A stretch of 64,000 nucleotides of DNA, from assembly GCA_020726505.1 (NCBI GenBank), contig JAHLEZ010000011.1, positions 1,922,001 through 1,986,000 on the forward strand. The letters run 5' to 3'. Positions 12,630 through 24,590 of the stretch are shown piece by piece. Each line of letters starts with the position of its first letter. The first letter of the stretch is position 1. The notes under the pieces are model-generated. The model ran no database searches. It was not told where the DNA came from and saw only the letters and a program-made list of their open reading frames with translations. A program made the position numbers and the translations under genes. The stretch comes from Leptodontidium sp. MPI-SDFR-AT-0119 (taxonomy: Eukaryota > Ascomycota > Leotiomycetes > Helotiales > Leptodontidiaceae).

Positions 12630-13328
12630 AATGAATACCGAAGAAGGAAAGAGGTTCGCAGATGTAACTGGACTGAAATTCGGGAGTCGATCGGGATGTA
12701 TGGTTGTTTTATGGTATTGGGAGCGATCATCCGGCTGAATGATGCGGTTTAATTGCAACGGACCGATAGTTTCGATGTAACAGTTAGAGAGTGGGTAATT
12801 AGGGTGTGATACAGTATCCAGATGAGTTTTCAACCTGGGGATAGCGTTCAGAACTTTCTGTAAATGCGCGGCATGTTCGGTACAGAGGATATGCCCGTCT
12901 GGAAGTGAAATATAGTGCTGGTGTTCTCGGGCTGGATTCGGTTTCTTTGATCGCGAATCATCGATTTTGATTCGCTGCTCTGGTCGAATTTCTTTGTTGG
13001 CTATATCTTATTCTGAGCCGTGTTGCTTTGTGGCTGGAGTGATTGATTTGGTGCGACGCTCACAAGTGGTACAACCAAGAGGATCACAGAGAATGATGTG
13101 TGTGATGGTCATGCAATGTTGATGCTCCTCCCAGCTCGGATTTAGCGAGTGGTCATCCAAATTCTAGTGTGCGAGTCCTGGACAGCCAGGTGGATATAGC
13201 CCCATGGGGCGGGAGGGGGAGATGGGGGACTGGGGGACTGGGGGACGTTAAAAATGCCGCCCCATGCCGCAGCCTATCTCGGAAGAAGGAATCTTTGCTA
13301 GTTTTATAGAGCCAGATTCAACGGGTCT
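12630..13328. other. Intergenic region with G-rich tandem words
   Basis: Lies upstream of the FKBP gene and downstream of the phosphate transporter gene, and likely contains the FKBP promoter. No gene is recognised. A G-rich tract sits at 13207-13246. Confidence 0.6.
13207..13246. repeat. G-rich tandem tract (GGGGGACT units)
   Basis: After GGGGCGGGAGGGGGAGAT the word GGGGGACT repeats about three times. With at least four runs of three or more G within 40 bp it could fold as a G-quadruplex on the plus strand. It lies just past the 3' end of the phosphate symporter gene. A role is unproven. Confidence 0.7.
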
Positions 13329-15209
13329 CTATGGAGTTGCCATGTGAGGAGTATTCAACGCCATGAGCATCAAACTCCCTGAAATCAACCCAGCAATCGG
13401 AACTGTGAGAATCCAGCCAATGACAATAAACCCGATTTGTTTCCAGTTGATGGCTTTCGTATCGAAGCTGCTCAGTCCGACGCCGATGGTTGCGCCAAGT
13501 TGACATTGGGTCGTCGAGACTGGGATTCCAAGTTTCGAGGCCACAAGGACAGTTACTGAAGTAGCCATATTGATCATAAATCCTCTGGTGGGACTCACAA
13601 ACGTGATCTTATTCCCCAGGGACCGAACGACCTTGTAACCGAAGAACCAAAACCCTGCACCGATCAAAATAGCAGCAACACACACAATCCAGATGGGAGT
13701 CTCGGCAGTCTCGCTCACGAAGCCGAACCGCCACGTCTCATATGCGGAAACCCTAGACAAAAAGCCTCAAGTTAGCACTGTGACGTCAAGAAAGGTTTTA
13801 GAAATGAATCTCATTCTGCTATGAGTCGAGGAGGACGCAGGTCTCGATTCCTCGGAGCAAACTGTGCTGATAGGGGAGAACACTTACCAGGGAGCGACGG
13901 CATTCGATACGTCGTTAGATCCATGGGCAATTGACATCATCATAGCACTAACAATCTGCAGCGGTTTCCAAAGCTCCTCCGCCCTGCTATCGTGCTTTTT
14001 AGAGTGTGTATGTGCATCGTTGACCTTCGTTGAGTTGAAAGTGACACATTCTTGACTAACTCCGCGAAATAGCGAATACTTGAACCATGCCCACAAACGG
14101 GCAGGTTTGTAGAAAGGCAATTCTTCGGTAGATGTCAAGTACTTTTCTCGGGCAGGTACTGGGATGCTATGAACAAGACCTTCTCTGTCTGGTGGCGGCT
14201 GATTAGGATCTCTGTGTGATTTGTTGATTGGCTCAAGCCCAATGCTTGACGGAGCCTGGTCAGTGTCTTCGGGAACTTCTGCCAGGGCTTGTGCGGGAGA
14301 CTGTGCAGGAGACCCTACAGGGGCATCCTCAGGGCCACCAGGTTGTTGAGAAACGGGGTTATTCGTGACTGGTGCTGCTTCGCCTGCTGGGAAGTAATAT
14401 GGCGGATTTTTGTAGAGAAGGAGTGGTCCCATCGGAATGTGAATAAGTCGGAGACGAGGATCTTGGACGACCAGAGAGCGATGAAAGTAAGGAGCAGCGA
14501 ACATATACCACAGTGCAAGTGCACCAAGAAATGTCCCTATGATGGATCCTAAGAACTTGCCAATGCCGAACTCCATAACAGATTGCCCATCGAGTAAATC
14601 TACAAGGACTAAAACCGCCAGAAGGGTACAAGTTAAAGCAAAGATCAGGGGTGCAAAACGGCGTGCCCATTTGAAAGTATCTTTTCTGTTGAGAAATGCG
14701 ATGTTCATCAACCACTGAAACAAGACCGCGATGACGCATGCAATGAAAGGCGATATGATCCAGGATGCAGCGATTTGGGATAATCCATTCTTCAACCAGC
14801 TCCAGTTCACGGGTGCTCCTGAAGCGAAGCCCACACCGGCCAGAGACCCAACAACAGTTTGGGTCGTGGATATAGGAAGTCCAAGATATGTCGCAGCCGT
14901 AAGCCACGCAGCACTACCAAATTCAACACATCCCATGCCCAAGACGAGTGCGTCAGGACTGTCATCGTAGTGTGTGATATTGATGACTCCATTCTTAATC
15001 GTCTCGGTGACGTCCCCTCCCAAGACAACCGCACCAGAGAATTCCGTGAAGACAGCGAGTCCACCAGCTTGTTTCATACTCAGAGTGTTGGATGCAATCG
15101 TGGTGGCGTAGGAATTAGAGACATCGTTTGCGCCGTTTCCAAAGGAGCTCACACAGAAAGCTACCGTGATGACGGCGATGATCCATGTTACTTGTTTAAG
15201 GATCGCCAT
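13329..15209 (-). CDS. Sodium/phosphate symporter, PHO-4/Pho89 (PiT) family
   Basis: Plasma-membrane uptake of inorganic phosphate coupled to Na+. Two exons (13888-15209 and 13329-13752; intron 13753-13887) give 581 residues, the usual length of fungal PHO-4/Pho89 proteins. Both halves carry the duplicated PiT signature: GNGANDVSN at residues 24-32 and HGSNDVSNAVAPW at 429-441, the latter crossing the splice site. Multiple hydrophobic segments flank a hydrophilic central loop rich in Pro, Gln and acidic residues (about 320-400). The start at 15209 is chosen because it gives the standard N-terminus (MAILKQVTWIIAVITVAF); a longer frame upstream has no support. Fungal relatives are induced by phosphate starvation, though no binding site was verified here. 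The gene looks intact. Confidence 0.93.
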
Positions 15210-16040
15210 GGTAAGTAGATAATAAAATGTATTCGAAAATGTTGATTTTAGTGAAGAAGTCTTGAAGCACCAACTATCTGGGGCGGGAAGCTGGATATGG
15301 TCTGAAGTCGAGAAACTACAGCGATGGGGGTGTGCAAGACGAAAAATGCTCAAAGCTCATCGGGATGTACAGACCAAACTTATGTGAAATTATTGTGTGG
15401 GTAAACCTCCGTGGCTAAGTGACTTCATCGCTCCTTCATATCTTTGGTAGCGGATGATAGTTAGCAGTTTTCGTTTAGCGCACTTTCCGTCATAACCTAC
15501 CCGTCACTTGAACATTGTTCCAGAACCAGCATTAGCAGGACTTCGGGTCTTCGCCTACAATCACCTATATTACTATTTAACCATCCTGAACTTTGACGAA
15601 GGAAATATATCAACAAGAAAAAAACCGAAGATATTCTTGATACGACTGATGAGTTTGATCAACCTATCTCTTGCTACAAAAGTATTTACTCTTCTTGCGA
15701 AAGATACGGCCAAGTCACTTCGGAAAAGCTCAACGAGTCCGATTTATGACCCGGGGGTTCTCCAAGCTATAGTCGTAGCTACCGCATTTGGGCTCGCTGA
15801 CGACATGCAGTGCCAGACTAAGATTCATTGTGGTGGCCGGTGTCCGCCCATTCTTGCTGTTCGGAGCGTGCCATAAAATAATTTTCTTCGTTCAATGCCG
15901 TAATCTTAATTATTTAACGATAATTATTGTGCCTAAACTGTGGATCGTGGTCACTGAGACAGCTGAGGTAGGTGCCTTGCGCCGTTAAGCGGAAGACTTG
16001 TTCGCCCTTCCTACTTCTTTTTCGACCAGGTACGGCACCA
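15210..16040. other. Intergenic region
   Basis: Upstream flank of the phosphate symporter gene, likely with its promoter. A frame at 15508-15876 shows no motif. Nothing else is supported. Confidence 0.55.
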
Positions 16041-16049
16041 TATTGAATC

Positions 16050-16665
16050 CCATGTGGGTCAATCAACAGTCTCAAGGGCTCCTCCTCTGTTTCCGCAAGC
16101 TTCAAACAGATAGCATCATCTTCTCTGGAAGTGAAGGCTCTTGTACTTGATATTGTTTGATTATCTTGACAGCCGCGATCACAATTGGTTTGTATGGCTT
16201 GCTGATAGGAGGGATGTTCATCGAATATCCAGCCCAATCGGTTCTGGTACCAACAGGCTACATTACCGTAACATTGACACCAAGAGCCGATCTCCTTTGA
16301 CAGCACAGTGGAGAAAATATCGGCAGCAGCCTTGGCGCTCAGGTTTGGCGAGAGATCAGGTGTACCTATCTGACTACCGAGAGTTGAAATATTGACGATA
16401 TAATTAGAGCCCTGTTAACGAAGAATCGGGAGAGCTGCCTTGGAGATGTAGACCACGCTATAGAAGTTCGTATCGACCGCATTTGTGTATCCCGCATTGT
16501 TGACAACAACATCGATTCGGCCAAACCTCTCATGGCTAACCTTGACAACGTCACGAACTTCTTCGTTGTTCCTGACATCGAAAGCGAAGCGGAATGTTTT
16601 CGAGCCATATTTCTCCACGAGAGAATCGACTTGAGAGGGGATCTGGTTACATCCCAACCTCAATT
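16050..16665 (-). pseudogene. Short-chain dehydrogenase/reductase pseudogene
   Basis: Decayed NAD(P)-dependent oxidoreductase gene. The minus strand reads an SDR middle part (FDVRNNEEVRDVVKVSHERF, then GRIDVVVNNAGY) and, in another frame, NISTLGSQIGTP, LSAKAAADIFSTVLSKEIG and near the end KLAETEEEPLRLL. These belong to one SDR protein, but at least two frame changes separate them. The N-terminal cofactor motif TGxxxGIG is missing and the catalytic Tyr position reads Asn (SPNLSAKAA instead of a YxxxK). The gene is therefore non-functional. It lies upstream of the MFS transporter, pointing away from it; the two may once have shared a promoter region. Confidence 0.75.
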
Positions 16666-16992
16666 GTCCTAATATCTCCTCACCTTTAGATATCTACTGT
16701 AGATGCACATGTTGTTCATCTAATATCTTCGGACTTGTCCCGATTTAATCTCGGAGCAAAGCCGGTGTTTGACGGTGACTGGCGGGGCAGGGACGATCCC
16801 CCTCGTTCGTTTCGTGACATCAACAACCCGAAGCGTGGGGTCCCCGCACATAGTGACACTAGACTACATAGTGGCAATAGAATATCAACAACCCATCATC
16901 TTTACACTTTACTGATCCAGGAACTATATTGATTGAACCTTCTTCACACAACAAAAGAGAATAAGGCATTCCATCCATTACCAAATACTACG

Positions 16993-18628
16993 ATGGCTCC
17001 CATCCCCGAGAAAGGTGATGGCTCCTTCCGCGAAGTTGAAGGCACAAAGGCTCCCACCGATCCCACTCTTCAAATATACGTCGAGTTTGCTTCCAAAGAC
17101 GAGCAATGGAAAGCAATTCAAAACAAGAAGCTGCTGCGAAAAGTCGACATTCGGCTTCTCCCATTCTTAATCCTAATGTATCTCCTGAACTTCCTGGATC
17201 GTTCTAATCTAGCCCAAGCTCGCCTGGGTACGTTGGAGGCAGATCTGGGTATGACAGGGACAGATTTCAATCTTGCGACTAGTATCTTGTTTGTTGTATG
17301 TTCCGCGAAGGCTCTCTGGCTGCGTTCTCGCTAACGGTGATAAGGGATACTTGACAATGCAACTACCGTCCAATCTTCTCATTACTCGAGTTCGTCCCTC
17401 GATATACCTTGGGGGTGTAATGACTCTCTGGGGAGTTGTTTCGACCGCTCAAGCTGGAACGAAGTCATTTGGCGGACTGCTCGCGTGCCGAATTATGCTT
17501 GGTGTGACTGAAGCTCCTTTCTTCCCTGGGGCAATTATGTTGTTGAGCTCCTGGTATACTCGGCAAGAGTTGGCCCATCGGATATCTTGGTGTTAGTTAC
17601 TTCTGCAAGTTTTCTGGTTCGTAAGCTAATAGGAGTAGTCTACTCGGGGAATGCCCTGGCGAATATGTTTGGGGGACTTCTTGCCGCTGGAATCCTTGGA
17701 AATCTCGATGATGCCCATGGTATTGCGGGATGGAGGTGGCTCTTCATCGTTGAAGGTGTTATTACTATTGGCGTAGCCTTCGCTTCTATGTGAGTCTTGA
17801 TGATCTTTTAGCCGTCCTTCAATTGACTTTCCTAGCTTTGTCTTGCCCGATTTCCCGGCAACAGCTAAATGGCTCTCTGATGAAGAGCGCCATTTCGCAC
17901 AATGGCGCATGATTGACGACGCAAAGGAATCTGACGACACAAAAGCAACTGGTCTAATGGACGGTCTAAAGCTCGCACTCAAAGACTACCGCCTCTACAT
18001 ATTCATCATCTTCCAGCATCTTTCGCTTCTTTCTCAAACATTCCAGTATTTCTTCCCGACTATCGTCAACACGCTCGGCTTCAACAAGATCACCACTCTA
18101 CTTCTCACAGCTCCAGTATGGTTCGCCACTTTCCTCGTCTCACTCTTCGTGACTTGGACATCAGGAAAGTCGGGAGATCGCTCACTTCATATCATTTGCT
18201 TAATGATGGTCTCCCTTATCGGGAACATCATTGTCATCTCCGCAACCAGTACCGGTGCCCGTTTCTTCGCTATGTTCCTCATGCCCATGGGTGCTGTCTC
18301 AGCATATCAAATCATCGTCGCATGGGTGGCAAATAGTTTCATCAGACCGAATGTTAAGCGTTCTGCTTCGATTGCTATTTGCAACATGATTGGTAACACC
18401 GCTTCAATATACGGATCATATATGTATCCCAAGTCCGATGGACCGAGATATTTGGCTGGTGGTGCCGCGGTCGCGGGCATTTGTTTCGTTGTTGCTGCTT
18501 TGGCTTTTATTTTGAGGCTGGTGCACATCAAAGAGAACAAGAAACTGGAAAGAGCAGAGGCAGAAGGAGCCGACAGAGAGCAGTCCGAGGGTGAGAGTAG
18601 AGGGCTAGGATTCAGATATGTCATCTAG
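16993..18628 (+). CDS. MFS transporter, anion:cation symporter (Dal5-like)
   Basis: Membrane carrier of the major facilitator superfamily, closest in style to the fungal allantoate/nicotinate permease group, which imports organic anions or vitamins. Four exons (16993-17295, 17345-17591, 17639-17789, 17836-18628) give exactly 497 residues. The start at 16993 is the first ATG in frame. Marks: LLRKVDIRLLPFLILMYLLN and FLDRSNLAQARLGTLEADLG in helix 1, YLTMQLPSNLLI after the first intron, GVTEAPFFPGAIMLLSSWYT in helices 4-5, and GWRWLFIVEGVITIG in helix 6, then a cytoplasmic loop (DEERHFAQWRM) and a second hydrophobic half. Substrate unknown. The frame is clean and the gene appears functional. Confidence 0.92.
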
Positions 18629-18975
18629 GGTGGGGAGTCACCGGACTGTGAGAGTATCCTAAATTCAGCGGCACCGTAATGGGGGTTTGATTTATGTTGA
18701 AATTCTACAAGACATAGTCAGGAGGATCGACAGCGATTTATGATCTGCATTTTGCTAACAATATGGGCGGTTGGGCCGGATTCTGATTGGGCAAGAACCC
18801 CCACTCCCTTCTCGGTGTCTTTTACAGGATGCAAGCCGAGGCAAGCCACATCTCAGCCTCGTTACACCTACTTTTCTGTAGAGGCCTTTGATTCTGATGA
18901 CTCAAGTTCTTTCTTTACTATACAAAAAACTAATACCAGCATTAGAGACTCATTCTACTTCCATCCACTTTTGCA

Positions 18976-21741
18976 ATGTGGGTTTATACTTATATCCTCC
19001 TTGGTGCTGGTGGAATTTTCTGCTACAGCTCAGGCCAAAACGTGAGCGACATCGCAAGCGTCGGCTCGGTGCCGTGGTATGGTGTCGCCAGCGTCGTCCT
19101 TTGCATCCGTTACTACCAAGGATTCCTTTACAGAATATCATACATCTTACTCCTGCTTTACAGGTTTGTCCATGTTTCCAAGGGCGGATACCTGCAATCA
19201 ACGCAATACTCACACATCTTCTTGGAGCTGGCCCGATCACGATTCGCACAATATGGGGAAACGGATTTGCAGGGGAGACATTGGACGATCAACATTGCAT
19301 CTTTCCTGATCTATACAGCTGTCAATGATCTCGCAGATTTTTTTATTCCTGACTGGATCTGGAGCAGGATCATCTTCAATACGTTCTTGGAGCTTATTGT
19401 GTTCGGCCATTATGTTTATCTGCTATTCCTTCAACGCTTGATTACACGGATCATCAGGTGGAATCAGTTGTTAATCAAATGGAGAGATTATAGCCTCGAA
19501 TATTTGTGGTCCGCAGCCATTCACCGCTTCGACCATCAGGCGACGAGATGTTTTATATACGGAGTCCTGTGGATTGGCCACTGGATCTATGATTGCATAA
19601 CGCCCAACGTCTTGAGTGGCTTCTCTTCGAACTTACTGGTCTCGAAGTTCGCTTATTGGATGTTCTATGGTTTGCAGGGAGATTTCCCCCTGGCCGATAA
19701 TGTAATTCTTTATTCGTCGATTTACCTGCTCTGCGTTAGGGAATTCTTTCGATTCAGCCATCGTAATCCTGGAACATACCAATACACAAAGCTCCAGAAG
19801 CCTGACCATATAAGATTGATACTTCTCCATCCTCGATTCGGGTTCAGACCGATTTCCTGCAGCATAATGGATGGGCCGTACATGCGGATGGTTTTCTATG
19901 AAGCTATCTCTTACACCTGGGGAAACCCTGACAGAACCGAGGAAATCATGGTCAACGGCTGTAGAATGAAAGTCACAAAGAGCGTCTACGAAGTTCTGGC
20001 AACACTCAGTTCCCAGTTTTTGTCCCAACTGCTCTGGATTGACGCCATCTGCATCGACCAAGAGAACAGCGAGGAAAAGGACCAGCAAGTTCCGATCATG
20101 GACAAGATCTACTCCAACGCACTCATCACAACTGTCTTTCTCGGGCAGGCACCGTTGTCACACTCGAAACCTTCACAGAAGGGTAGTACTGTACCATTCA
20201 AATTCGACGGAATCTGCCCTCCCAACGAGCAGACACAGAAACATTTCGAGACAGCCCGCCTCACGATAGACACTTTCAACGAATTCAACATTCTCAAGGA
20301 ACATCTCCGCAGCAGTGGGAAACTCATGTACGAGCTCTACGACATATTCCTGTCCGATGCTACCAAGTCTCTTCAGTGGCAAGCGCTCGTCACCTTCTTA
20401 CAACACCCGTGGTTTGCCCGCGTGTGGGTCGTGCAAGAAGTCGCCTTATCACCCCATATTCAAGTCCGCTACGGCGACGAAACTATCGATTGGAGGATCA
20501 TGGCATCTGCTATGAAGATGATCCATGATCTGAGGCATTTTCGATTATGGCTTGAATGGTCGCATCAAGTACAGATCAGGCATACAGAACATTCGAGTTT
20601 GTACAATATCTTGAGGATGCATAAATTGCGGAAGTTCAGCTTTACTGAGGAGGTCACCATCACGCAGGTCCTGGCTGAGAGTAGTTACTTCAAAGCGACC
20701 AACCCTCGAGATCAAGTTTATGGATTGATGTCGTTGTGTAGGGAGAAGGAATCGCTCAAAGTAGATTATCAGGCGTCTGTGGAAAGCGTGTACATAGCTG
20801 CTGCAACAGAACTGATTCGCAAAGGGTCTTTAGGACTGCTTTTTGGTCTTGCAGGAATTGGGAATCGTCCTGATCTCAAGGCGGAAGCTCTCGAGCTTCC
20901 ATCCTGGGTGCCAGACTGGACGAATGCACCAAAGTACGAACCGATCCGTCATCCAGGTAAGCCTACTCTCCAAGAACTAACAAGACGGTCCCCTAGCCGT
21001 GCCAAAAATGCCCAAGCAGGTAGAGCAATGAGATGCTAATCTATTGACACAGATGAGCAAAGCTTTGACTATCGCTGGAACCTCAGAATGGGAAAGACCC
21101 AACAGCCAAAGCCTGCAGTTGCTCTTGTAAAAGACAACACACTTCTAATGACCGGGATATTCGTAGACACAATCGCTGAAATCGGGCCCTCGATTTTCAA
21201 CACCGATATCACAGCCAGCGAAGGTGTCGTCGAAGAAATGCACCGTCTCTGGAAAAACTGCAATGAGTGCCGAACATTCCTCACTAATTCAATTCACACC
21301 AGCGATCCGTATCCTTATGCCGAGAACCAATCGCTCCTCGAGGCTTTTCACCACTCATTAGTAACGGGCTATAAAGTTGACCTTGCTGCTTGGATGCGCG
21401 AACTGGAACATTTTCGCAGTATGCCAACTACGAACTCGTCAGATGACCGGGATCAGATATATGATGTTCTGCAATCTATGGACGCTACGACACAAAAGGT
21501 CGAATCGTATTGTGGAGGAAGAAGGATTTTCGTGGGTGCTGATGGGTGGATTGGATTGTGTCCTCCAGGAACTCAGAAGGGAGATAGGATCTTCTGTGTG
21601 AAGGGGGCAAAAGTTCCTGTTATGGTGAGAAAAATACAGGGAGGTTTCGAAAAAGGGTTTGAGTTGGTTGGAGAGTGTTATTGTCAAATGTTAGTGGCTG
21701 AAGGGCTGAATTTGCTGGAAGTGGAGATTGAAGTCATCTGA
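18976..21741 (+). CDS. HET-domain protein with multi-pass hydrophobic N-terminus
   Basis: Predicted 889-residue protein of the heterokaryon-incompatibility (HET) family, which triggers cell death when unlike fungal strains fuse. Two exons (18976-20956 and 21053-21741). The first exon is one unbroken frame of 660 codons. Residues 1-260 contain about six hydrophobic stretches (such as YISYILLLLYRFV near 55-65, IIFNTFLELIVFGHYVYLLF near 132-151, NVILYSSIYLLCV near 242-254), suggesting a membrane anchor. The HET domain follows: YEAISYTWGNP at 308-318, LLWIDAICIDQENSEEKDQQ at 352-371, IYSNA near 378 and VWVVQEVAL about 100 residues later. The C-terminal exon ends with a typical HET tail (GDRIFCVKGAKVPVMVRK, FELVGECYCQMLV). 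A membrane-spanning leader is unusual for HET proteins. Function inferred from the family. Confidence 0.88.
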
Positions 21742-21917
21742 GTTTCGGTTCAGCTAGAAATGCATATCCGTATGAAACACATTCTTAAAGGATACATCAT
21801 GTCTAGAAGTAATTGAAAGTGACTGGGATTGATCTGGATGGGTGACTCTTCCAGACAGTCTCAACAAGAAAACCCGTCGTCGGCAACCTGGATATCGTTT
21901 GGCTCAACACCGAGAGA

Positions 21918-22987
21918 TTACAGTATCGCAACACCATTAGGTGGACTCGCAACTCCACCCGGAACCTAAAATGAATCAGCAAAGGTTCCAACAACGGTTA
22001 AACCGTAAACTCACATTCAACGGCACACTACTAAAAAAGAAAGACCATTTTTTCAACCTCGCACATTCCTCTGCAAGCTTCTCCAAGTCAAACAGTTCAC
22101 CAATCGGCATCCCCCAGCCCGCCAAAAGCCACTCATGCATCCAATGCGTCGTACTCTGGAATGGAATCGCCTCAAATGCAGGCATATCACCAGCTACAGC
22201 TGCAAATTGCTTTTCCCAGATCCACTTTAGACTCTCTTCGCATGACTTGACTCCGATTGCCGATGGAGGGTTGTTCGCTGCGTAAGCTGAGGCCTCTTCG
22301 TCTGGTAGGCGCTCAAGGGACTTAACGAAACCGCTGTGTACGAAAAGGATATCGCCAGGTTGGAAAACTACACCTTGCGCGCTGGCGATGGCCTCGAGAT
22401 CAGTGACGGTGATTTCGGTTGTAGCGCGTAGAGCCGGTGTAATGCCTTGAGATTTCGCCCATGCAGCGTAATCTAGAAGAACACCTCTCCCAACAACACC
22501 TCCATTCTCGACCCAAACTACACATTTCCGTTAAAAATCAACGTCCTACTGTAACACAGAAAAGAGGGACAGAGCGTAACTCACTATGTGTTCCATTCCT
22601 CGTCGAAGCCATAACTTCCTCCTGTTTGCACCCATTGAAGTAAACCTTATGATCCTGATACCCAAAATGCCTAAATCCATCCCACTGCGTACTCGACTGC
22701 GTGTTTAGCGTCAAGATGTCATCATTGACCGTTCTTGGCGCTTTATGGTAGATATGTTGGTGGAATTTCTGGCGCCCGAAACATGGCACTTTGGGCATGC
22801 TCATGGGCCAATCTGTTGCAATCCTGATACCGTGAACTATCTCTTTTGTAGCCGCGAGTGTCGTTTCTGGGGTGAGGCGGTTGAGCATTCCTAGCTCGTC
22901 TTTATCGCCGTAGAGGCCCCAGGCGTTCCCGCGAGGCCCGTCTTTTTGGAGGGGGAGGGAGGAGAAAGGTGGGGTTTGAGGAGGCAT
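21918..22987 (-). CDS. Cyclase-family (kynurenine formamidase-like) hydrolase
   Basis: Member of the putative cyclase family (PF04199 type), whose metal-dependent members include bacterial kynurenine formamidase; fungal members of this longer type have no settled substrate. Three exons (about 22585-22987, 22015-22517, 21918-21965) give 317 residues. Marks: GNAWGLYGDKDELGMLNRLT near the start, STQWDGFRHFGYQDH at 99-113 (fungal version of the metal-binding motif), GRGVLLDYAAWA, FQPGDILFVHSGFV, and a C-terminus reading HWMHEWLLAGWGMPIGELFD, SSVPLNV across the last intron, and PGGVASPPNGVAIL, the standard family end. No break is seen. It is convergent with the HET gene upstream of it. Confidence 0.88.
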
Positions 22988-23289
22988 TGTGTTAAGATGT
23001 GAGTATGATCTTTGAAATACTTCGCGGCTGTAGCGTGCTATTAGTAGAGATGTAAGTTTTCGCAGGTGTTAATGTTCGCATTACATTCCAGAGAGTAAAA
23101 TGTCAGTTGTAAGATCTATGACGTTGGAATGAAGGTACCTAGCTGATGTGAGGTAGCGGGGTAAAAATACCCCGCTTTCGGTTAAATAGGGGGCGAGCCG
23201 CCAGCTTCAATGTCATATTTACGAAGGTCTTGGTCTGTGTATTCAATCGGTTAATATGTTTATTGATTGATCGTAGTTTATTTGGCTTG

Positions 23290-24532
23290 AAGCCGTCGCT
23301 AAATTATTCCCACTGTCCTAAGCTCCCATCCAGCATCAGCCATCCCGTCCTCGCAAGGAATCTCAGCCATTCCCCGCCGTCTATATTGTCCTTCCTTGCC
23401 AGTAGGTTCCAAGATCAGCGCATATGCGATATGCATGTTTTCGTAATTGCGATTGTCGAAATATTTGTCTTCGTCTTTGTGTCCAGACAATTTATAAATC
23501 TGAAGGAAGGCAATTCCCCTTTCGAAACTTTCCCGGTTTTTCGTCAGTCCAATTACCCAGTCAATGCTCATGCTAATCGAGTTCACAGATTATACGCGGC
23601 GAATCTGCAAACGGATAGGTGTGTGCTCTAGCATTTTTCAAGTCACTGATGTCGAATCCCTGGCCTTTCTTGTACAGCAGCGGGAGTGAATGCCGTGAGA
23701 GCCAGTCTGTAGCGCTTTGGAAATTCCCTTGGATTCTCAATGTCCCAGATTCGATATCACTTGCCACATCGCTTTCCATCGTCCCAGGCTGGATGTCTTC
23801 GATCAGAGATTTGCTGTGTATAGAGGTCGTGCGGGCCATCTTGTCAATGAGCGAGGACCGGATCATACATCATAGGAGGATCCGACTTGCCGGGACCAGG
23901 AAAGACAACACCTGCCCAGCTCCATGGAGGGCAGTCGATATTCTCTCGTTTCACGCCAATGCCATTTGTAGACCACATCAGGCTCACATGTATATCTTCC
24001 ATCCACATTCCAGCTTATATTTGTATGCAGCACGCCGTTCGATCTGCCTAGCAATTCCAGAAATTGCAGGAAATCGGTCTTGCTCAACCGTGAGGCTTCT
24101 CTTTGCATACTCATTGACAGCTAGGTACCAATGGTCCATAGCTTGTCCGGATAGGGTCGTGTTCAGAAAGTCTGGCGCGGGCGGCATTGCTTCCAAGCCT
24201 GCAGCGGGATGATTATCTGGTAGAAGAAAAGATCGCTTCAGATATCCCTCTAAACCATCTTCATGACGTCCTTGACTGTTAGGCGGATCGGGATCACTTT
24301 CGCTTATTTTTGTCGTTTGACATTGCCATAGGAGTTGGTCGGCTGAGAAGTAGAGGGTGTGAACAGAGAGTAGGTCTTCCTGGAGTGATCTTTTTGAATC
24401 GACTTGTCGGAAGATGCGAAATTGAAACGAGACTAGAGTTATCCGAGATATCTCACTATTAATCGTCCCTTCCACGGAAACATTGGCTATATACGGTGCT
24501 AAGCATCTGGAAATTTTGAGAGAAAGTACCAA
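23290..24532 (-). pseudogene. HET-protein gene relic (C-terminal half)
   Basis: Three minus-strand frames together read the region downstream of a HET domain: SVHTLYFSADQLLWQCQTT, then RSLTVEQDRFPAISGIARQI, then after a frame change NIDCPPWSWAGVVFPGPG near 23900, then GNFQSATDWLSRHSLPLLYK and ILEPTGKEGQYRRRGMAEI. This order (ISGIA, PPWSWA, then a beta-rich tail) is characteristic of HET proteins. The HET core motifs (SYTWG, WIDAICI) are absent upstream, where a DUF7924-type relic begins in opposite orientation. Frame changes plus the missing N-terminal domain mark it as a pseudogene. It is the third HET locus in the window. Confidence 0.75.
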
Positions 24533-24590
24533 AGAAGGCTGGAATAACGCTATCCCTTTAACTAGTACTCGTCCGTAGCCTGACTACTCC

